From contig JAUQPB010000001.1 in NCBI GenBank assembly GCA_030550585.1, positions 434,001 to 498,000 on the forward strand: 64,000 nt of DNA. Reading direction: 5' to 3'. This document shows positions 59,508-64,000 of this stretch, piece after piece. The notes beneath the pieces were generated by a model, which was not told where the DNA came from, searched no databases, and saw only the letters and a list, made by a program, of their open reading frames with translations. This stretch comes from Thermoproteota archaeon. GTDB taxonomy: Archaea; Thermoproteota; Thermoprotei_A; Sulfolobales; Ignisphaeraceae. Each line of letters opens with the position of its first letter. The first letter of the stretch is position 1. Position numbers and translations under genes: made by a program.

Positions 59508-60542
59508 TTGGCTAGTGATGCATTTGTGTATGAAAAGACCTTCGTTTTTAAGCTTAGTAATGAACTGTTTTCAATAGCGCTATCAGAATTCAATTCTATT
59601 ATAGTAGCAGACAATCTACCTGCTAAAACTATTCATCAAATAGATGAATTTGTCATAGCTGAGACAGACGAAAAAACTGCAATGCATCTAAGCAACAGAG
59701 CTTCATTGATACTGGAATCGGGGCATATAATCGGTGTTTTTGATGAAGATGACTTGGGAGGTCTTAGCAATTTGATAATCAATTATTTGAAAACATCCAA
59801 TACCTGTATACGCTTTGACGCTATTAGAGGCTTTGGCAAAGAGTCAATAAAAAATTTAATGGTTCTTCTACATGGTTTTAGTTGGAGCAGATGTAGGGAG
59901 GTTGTTAAAGTAGCTTTCATTGGTGGTATAGCAATAGCATATCATGTCATGTACAGAAGAAAAGAGTTGAAATTCCTTGATAGAGAACCTCATAAAAGAC
60001 CCTGCTACAGACCAGGAACAATGAAGCCCCGACTAGCTAGGGCACTTGTAAATTTGGCTAAGCTCTCATCAGTAAGAAAACAAATAATGTTAGATCCTTT
60101 TTGTGGTGTTGGCGGTATAGTACTAGAAGCTTGTTCCATGGGTATACACTCAATATGTAGTGACATAGATACTAAAATGTGTATGTGTGCCAAGGAGAAC
60201 ATAAAGCACTTTAAATGTGATGAAATAGCTGATATCGTTCTCGGCGATGCTAGCAGAGAAGGCATCAGAGGGTATTCCGTGGACGCTGTTGTAACAGACC
60301 CTCCATATGGTATACAGAGCTCTCCAAAGGGTTTCGGAATACTTGACCTTCTGAAAAATTTCATAACAGTTTCATCTGATGTTATAAAGCCAAATGGGTA
60401 CATGGTATTTGCAATACCAATACAATACGAGTCTATCATCAACGCATATTTGCAGGATCATGGTTTCGAGATAAAGGAAAAACACATTAATAGAGTTCAT
60501 GGCTCTCTCACAAGGCTTATTTATGTGGTGCGTAAAGTTTGA
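59508..60542 (+). CDS. trmG10: tRNA (guanine-10-N2) methyltransferase TrmG10
   Basis: This methylates G10 in the tRNA D-arm. The N-terminal half resembles a THUMP RNA-binding domain; the C-terminal Rossmann methyltransferase has LDPFCGVGGIVLEACSMG and the catalytic TDPPYGIQSS at about residue 262. It has 344 residues and a TTG start. It overlaps rnz by four bases (TTTGA), linking two tRNA-processing enzymes. Confidence 0.9.
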   Translation: MASDAFVYEKTFVFKLSNELFSIALSEFNSIIVADNLPAKTIHQIDEFVIAETDEKTAMHLSNRASLILESGHIIGVFDEDDLGGLSNLIINYLKTSNTCIRFDAIRGFGKESIKNLMVLLHGFSWSRCREVVKVAFIGGIAIAYHVMYRRKELKFLDREPHKRPCYRPGTMKPRLARALVNLAKLSSVRKQIMLDPFCGVGGIVLEACSMGIHSICSDIDTKMCMCAKENIKHFKCDEIADIVLGDASREGIRGYSVDAVVTDPPYGIQSSPKGFGILDLLKNFITVSSDVIKPNGYMVFAIPIQYESIINAYLQDHGFEIKEKHINRVHGSLTRLIYVVRKV

Positions 60543-61348
60543 GACTGATTTTTCTAGGCACAAGTGCAGCAATTCCTTCCCACGAAAGATTTATGCCTAG
60601 CATACTTTTGTGTAGTTCTAGAGACTGTATGTTGCTTGACTGTGGGGAGGGAGCACAGATGCGATTAATAGAAGCGGGAATTGATCTATCTAAAATAGCT
60701 TACATTGTAATTACACATTTGCATGGCGATCACTTTTATGGCGTTTACCCATTAATCGACAGCTATATAATGAGGGTAAGATCTCAGAAATTAAAGAATA
60801 AAAAGCTTGTGATCTATGCTCCAACTGGTTTTTGCAAAGGATTTGACAATAATTTCAATGATTTAATTACATGTGTTGAAGTATCTAAGAATACTATGGC
60901 AAACAATGGTTTTGTTCAGATGGGTGATTTTAAAGTTAGATGGCTTCCAATGGACCATGGGGATGTAGAGGCTTTCGGCATTTTCATAGCTATTAAACAC
61001 AGAGAGAAGGAATTGGGCATTTTCTATTCAGGAGACGGCATATGCAGAGACAAGTGTTTAGAGTTTCTAAAAAATGTAAGACCCTGCATCATAATACATG
61101 AAGCTTCATTCCTTGATTACAGAGATGATGCAAAGAAAGCGAGGGAGAGATACCATGCAACTGTTGCAGATGCTGCCAACTTAGCTAGGGAGTCTCAAGC
61201 AAAGATGTTGATACTTATGCATATAAGTAGTAGGTATCGTAGTGGAGAGATAAACGATTTTATTTCGCGGGCCAAAAGGCTGTTTGAAGGAGATATCTAT
61301 ATAGCTTCTGATCTCTCACAAGTCCAATTAGATAGGGTTACTTGTTAA
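60539..61348 (+). CDS. rnz: Ribonuclease Z
   Basis: RNase Z cuts the 3' trailer from pre-tRNA. This metallo-beta-lactamase has FLGTSAAIP, DCGEGAQMRL, THLHGDHFYGVYPLI (the HxHxDH motif, about residues 61-75), and the C-terminal FYSGDG and HATVADAANLA elements. It has 269 residues. TTG start overlapping the TGA of trmG10. Its end overlaps the convergent UPF0201 gene by four bases. Confidence 0.94.
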   Translation: MRLIFLGTSAAIPSHERFMPSILLCSSRDCMLLDCGEGAQMRLIEAGIDLSKIAYIVITHLHGDHFYGVYPLIDSYIMRVRSQKLKNKKLVIYAPTGFCKGFDNNFNDLITCVEVSKNTMANNGFVQMGDFKVRWLPMDHGDVEAFGIFIAIKHREKELGIFYSGDGICRDKCLEFLKNVRPCIIIHEASFLDYRDDAKKARERYHATVADAANLARESQAKMLILMHISSRYRSGEINDFISRAKRLFEGDIYIASDLSQVQLDRVTC

Positions 61349-61785
61349 GTATCTGTAGGTGTTGGCAAATCCCATATTGGTTTGCCATGAGAGGTTTTCG
61401 GTGTTAGCCAATCTATTATCAGTTCTATTTTATCGCTTGAGATAACCACGTTTATTGGGCCTAGAGGACTCTCATTATCTGAGTCCACAAAGCTTACAAC
61501 TCCTTGGTAAGCTGCTTGCTTATTTAGCTTCACCTCAACAACATTTCCTTTATAACTCTTCAGAAGAATGTTGCGTGCAGTGTCAAGAATTCTTTGCTTT
61601 CTTAGTATATCGCGCAGCTTTGTCAAAGTTTCTATATTGTTTTCTTCTATGACTATCAATTTTCTTTCATTGCCCAATTCCTCTACCTTAATATTTTTAA
61701 AGTTGAATAGGTTTTTGAGTGCTCTAATAACCTTATTCAAATCCTCGGTAGGTCTAACCTCAGTCTCTATTCTTATGTACACCAA
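61345..61785 (-). CDS. UPF0201 RNA-binding-like protein
   Basis: This is a small archaeal protein (COG1931) that often adjoins or is fused to UPF0200. It has VYIRIETEVRPTEDLNKVIRALKNLFNF at the N-terminus and NKQAAYQGVVSFVDSDNESPLGPINVVI in the C-terminal half. It has 146 residues, full length. It overlaps the UPF0200 gene by 13 bases, so the pair is coupled. The RNA-binding prediction is not proven. Confidence 0.85.
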   Translation of the reverse strand: MVYIRIETEVRPTEDLNKVIRALKNLFNFKNIKVEELGNERKLIVIEENNIETLTKLRDILRKQRILDTARNILLKSYKGNVVEVKLNKQAAYQGVVSFVDSDNESPLGPINVVISSDKIELIIDWLTPKTSHGKPIWDLPTPTDT

Positions 61786-62360
61786 CTTTTAAGCGCCTCA
61801 ATAAAAAAGTTTCTTGCTTCGCTTATAAGTTCTTCAATTCTACCCTCATTGACAATGACTTTATCAGCCAAGGCTATAACATTTCCAAGACCCCACGAAA
61901 GCTCCTCAAAATCTCTTCTCTTGAAATCTTCTAGTGTTCTTGGATCCCCCTGTCTCCCTCTAGCTAGTATTCTTTCAAATCTGGTTTTCTGCGACGAATG
62001 TATAGCTAAGATAAAAACCTTCTTGTCTATCTGCTTGTTTATGGCCTCAATCTCGTCTAGGCTTCTAACACCATCTACTACAATTATGCAGCTGGAGTTG
62101 CAGGCACGAGCTATTCTCTCTAAAGCAAGTTTTGCTATGGCATCTCTTCCGAATTTTCTTCTCAATTCATTCGCAACGCTAAGCACATTTTCCAATGTTG
62201 GTTCTAATCCTCTTCGCATAACTTCATCTCTTACAACATCGCCTAGGGATATAACCGGCAAACCCAGTTCCCTAGCCACATTAGCTACAACACTTTTTCC
62301 AGCACCTGGCAAACCAGCTAGCACTATAATAGTCTTGCATATGGGTCCACGATCCAACAT
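61773..62360 (-). CDS. UPF0200 P-loop kinase-like protein
   Basis: This is a nucleotide kinase-like protein (dephospho-CoA/adenylate kinase fold, COG1936-type). P-loop VLAGLPGAGKSVVANVARELGLPVISLGDVVRDEV is at residues about 12-46. A middle GRDAIAKLALERI and a lid region with KTRFERILARGRQGDPR follow. The substrate is unknown. GGTGATG precedes the ATG at 62360. The co-occurrence with UPF0201 is a standard archaeal pair. Confidence 0.85.
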   Translation of the reverse strand: MLDRGPICKTIIVLAGLPGAGKSVVANVARELGLPVISLGDVVRDEVMRRGLEPTLENVLSVANELRRKFGRDAIAKLALERIARACNSSCIIVVDGVRSLDEIEAINKQIDKKVFILAIHSSQKTRFERILARGRQGDPRTLEDFKRRDFEELSWGLGNVIALADKVIVNEGRIEELISEARNFFIEALKSWCT

Positions 62361-62515
62361 GTTAACATCACCTTTTCCGCAAGCATCATTTGCTGTTTTT
62401 ATGAATTAAGGCTCTGTAATCTATTTTTGATATGAATAATCTTGATCCGATATTTATATTTGTATAAAGATCTTCATTTGCAAATAGATTGTATTGTTTT
62501 TTACTCATGGACACG

Positions 62516-62566
62516 TTTAATTTAAATACCTAAGATGATAGACAAAACATTAGCTATATTGGGGTG
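62516..62566 (+). promoter_or_regulatory. Promoter and Shine-Dalgarno of ahcY
   Basis: TATA-like tttaatttaaatacc at 62516-62530 is followed by GGGGTG at 62561-62566, eight bases before the TTG start at 62575. The remaining 150 bases upstream are AT-rich with no gene that I recognise. Confidence 0.55.
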
Positions 62567-62574
62567 TAAAAGCC

Positions 62575-63819
62575 TTGAGCTATAAAGTAAAGGATATGAG
62601 TCTTGCTGAGAGGGGTAAAAAGCAGATTGAATGGGCCCGTATGCACATGCCTGTTTTAAGAATTATTGCAGATGAGTTTAGCAGAGAAAAGCCTTTAAAA
62701 GGTATAAGAATTGCAGCTGTTTTGCATGTTACTAAGGAGACGGCTGTTCTAGTTGAGACATTGGTAGCTGGGGGTGCAGAGGTTTGGCTTGCTGCTAGCA
62801 ATCCGCTCTCTACGCAAGACGATGTTGCAGCAGCGCTAGCTTCTGAGGGGGTTCATGTATATGCTTGGAGAGGTGAAACAGAGGAAGAATACTTCAATGC
62901 AATAAAGACTATTGCTAGTGCAGAGCCGCAGATAGTCATTGATGACGGTGGAGATCTACATGCACATCTTCATAGCGCGGCCCAGGAAATTGCGAAGAAA
63001 GTGTTTGGAGGTACTGAAGAAACTACGACAGGGGTTCATAGGCTAAAGGCCATGGAGAGGCAGGGGATATTGAAGTACCCTGTTATAGCAGTTAACAATG
63101 CGCTAACAAAGTTCATGTTTGATAACAGGTATGGAACTGGTCAAAGTACAATAGATGGTATACTAAGAGCTACAAACATTCTCATAGCTGGTAAGATAGT
63201 TGTTGTTGCCGGCTATGGCTGGGTTGGAAGAGGTATTGCATGGAGGGCCAGAGGAATGGGGGCAAGGGTAATAGTAACAGAGGTCGATCCCATCAGGGCT
63301 CTAGAAGCTGTCATGGATGGGTTTGAGGTTATGAAAATGGATGAGGCAGCTGAAATAGGTGATGTATTTATAACGGCTACTGGAAACATAAATGTTATAA
63401 CGAAAGCTCATTTTGAAAAGATGAAGGATGGAGCGATACTGGCAAATGCAGGCCACTTTGATGTGGAGGTTAGTGTAAAGGACTTGGAGTCGATTGCTAT
63501 TTCAAAAAGAGAGATTAGGGATTGTGTAACAGAGTATGTGTTACCCAATGGGAAAAGGTTTTACCTTCTGGGGAGAGGGAGGCTCGTGAACCTAGTTTGC
63601 GCAGAGGGGCACTCAAGCGAGGTTATGGACATGAGCTTTGCGAACCAAGCATTGGCAGCTAGATACATAGTCGAGAATAGGGGGGTTTTAGAGAGGAAGG
63701 TCTATAACGTGCCACTAGAAATAGATAGGAGGGTAGCAGAGCTAAAGCTGAGATCCATGGGCATAGAAATAGATGTGTTAACAGATGAGCAGAGGAAATA
63801 TTTAGAAAGCTGGATATAG
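62575..63819 (+). CDS. ahcY: S-adenosylhomocysteine hydrolase
   Basis: AhcY splits S-adenosylhomocysteine, relieving inhibition of methyltransferases, several of which are encoded in this window. Recognisable blocks are ADDGG-type [13 protein letters not shown] (about residues 122-134), [17 protein letters not shown] (substrate region), the NAD-binding [21 protein letters not shown] (about 211-231) and [17 protein letters not shown] near the C-terminus. It has 414 residues, the archaeal short form. TTG start. Confidence 0.96.
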   Translation: MSYKVKDMSLAERGKKQIEWARMHMPVLRIIADEFSREKPLKGIRIAAVLHVTKETAVLVETLVAGGAEVWLAASNPLSTQDDVAAALASEGVHVYAWRGETEEEYFNAIKTIASAEPQIVIDDGGDLHAHLHSAAQEIAKKVFGGTEETTTGVHRLKAMERQGILKYPVIAVNNALTKFMFDNRYGTGQSTIDGILRATNILIAGKIVVVAGYGWVGRGIAWRARGMGARVIVTEVDPIRALEAVMDGFEVMKMDEAAEIGDVFITATGNINVITKAHFEKMKDGAILANAGHFDVEVSVKDLESIAISKREIRDCVTEYVLPNGKRFYLLGRGRLVNLVCAEGHSSEVMDMSFANQALAARYIVENRGVLERKVYNVPLEIDRRVAELKLRSMGIEIDVLTDEQRKYLESWI

Positions 63820-63827
63820 TCTTAGAA

Positions 63828-64000
63828 TTATCGATTGAATTCCTTGAAATATAATCTGCCAAGCAGTGATGCGATCCTGTCTGCTACATGAAGAGGGTAT
63901 GGATAGAAATAGTATCTGCACAGTTTTTCAAGAATGGTCTCCACAAACTTCATTGGTAAGCCGATGGAGTGGTATCTCAAGTTTGTTTCCCCAATCTTTA
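63828..64000 (-). CDS. C-terminal end of a protein cut by the right window edge, possibly NurA-like
   Basis: Only the last 57 codons are present (YHSIGLPMKFVETILEKL, then YPYPLHVADRIASLLGRLYF). The stop TAA is at 63828-63830. The tail ending in PYPLHVADR has the feel of the C-terminus of NurA-family 5'-3' nucleases, but the visible part is too short to be sure. It converges on ahcY with eight bases between stops. Confidence 0.6.
   Translation of the reverse strand, partial: KIGETNLRYHSIGLPMKFVETILEKLCRYYFYPYPLHVADRIASLLGRLYFKEFNR

Overview
The window reads as a stretch of core chromosome from a hyperthermophilic crenarchaeon, most like the Desulfurococcales or Ignisphaera group. The evidence is archaeal or crenarchaeal marker genes (topoisomerase VI, reverse-polarity ether lipid enzymes EgsA and GGGP synthase, PCNA, PriL, FEN1, TFB paralogues, an RPC34-like protein, GatE, deoxyhypusine synthase), AT-rich intergenic DNA with archaeal TATA boxes, frequent GTG and TTG starts, and intron-bearing tRNAs. 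The placement is inference; no 16S gene is present. About 75 protein genes are packed on both strands, often with 1-14 bp overlaps.

Layout. 1-9.4 kb: diphthine synthase (cut by the left edge), an HD phosphohydrolase, tRNA-Ala, a likely C/D-box sRNA, AspRS, TruD, Pth2, aEF1B, FEN1, OTCase and three overlapping unknown genes. 9.6-12.6 kb: adenosine-specific kinase, a basic-tailed unknown, SpeD, an integrase N-terminal remnant abutting tRNA-Val, then tRNA-Cys and tRNA-Phe, both split. 12.6-20.5 kb: topoisomerase VI A/B, deoxyhypusine synthase, HisRS, a structural subunit of tRNA-splicing endonuclease, MtnA and GGGP synthase. 20.6-24.9 kb: Sec61-beta, RNase P RNA, TiaS, Tsr3, tRNA-Val(CAC) and RibL. 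24.9-34.5 kb: FttA, proteasome beta, G1P dehydrogenase, an FKBP, a CYTH enzyme and a 1,200-residue surface protein with a coiled-coil stalk. 34.5-46.6 kb: NadM, RtcA, L37e, LSm, tRNA-His, a likely H/ACA guide RNA, initiator tRNA in a flanking inverted repeat, a TFB-like protein, PCNA, PriL, a degenerate amidohydrolase, PhoH-KH ATPase, Taw3 and GatE. 46.7-64 kb: S30e, Nop5-fibrillarin, an HTH regulator, THEP1, Trm1, RPC34-like, TFB-Gar1, SRP19, S8e, UppS, a coiled-coil/GPN/radical SAM run, Prs, TrmG10, RNase Z, the UPF0200/0201 pair, AhcY, and a gene cut by the right edge.

The dominant theme is RNA maturation. RNase P RNA, RNase Z, a splicing endonuclease subunit, Trm1, TrmG10, Taw3, TruD, TiaS, Tsr3, RtcA, Gar1, Nop5, fibrillarin, L37e and LSm sit with seven tRNAs (three with introns) and two candidate guide RNAs. 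I see no CRISPR array, no intact mobile element and no obvious new defence system. The least explained items are the integrase scar, the uppS A7 run with an extended reading frame, the two small RNAs, the helix around initiator tRNA, the amidohydrolase without its metal-binding motif, and two atypical TFB proteins.
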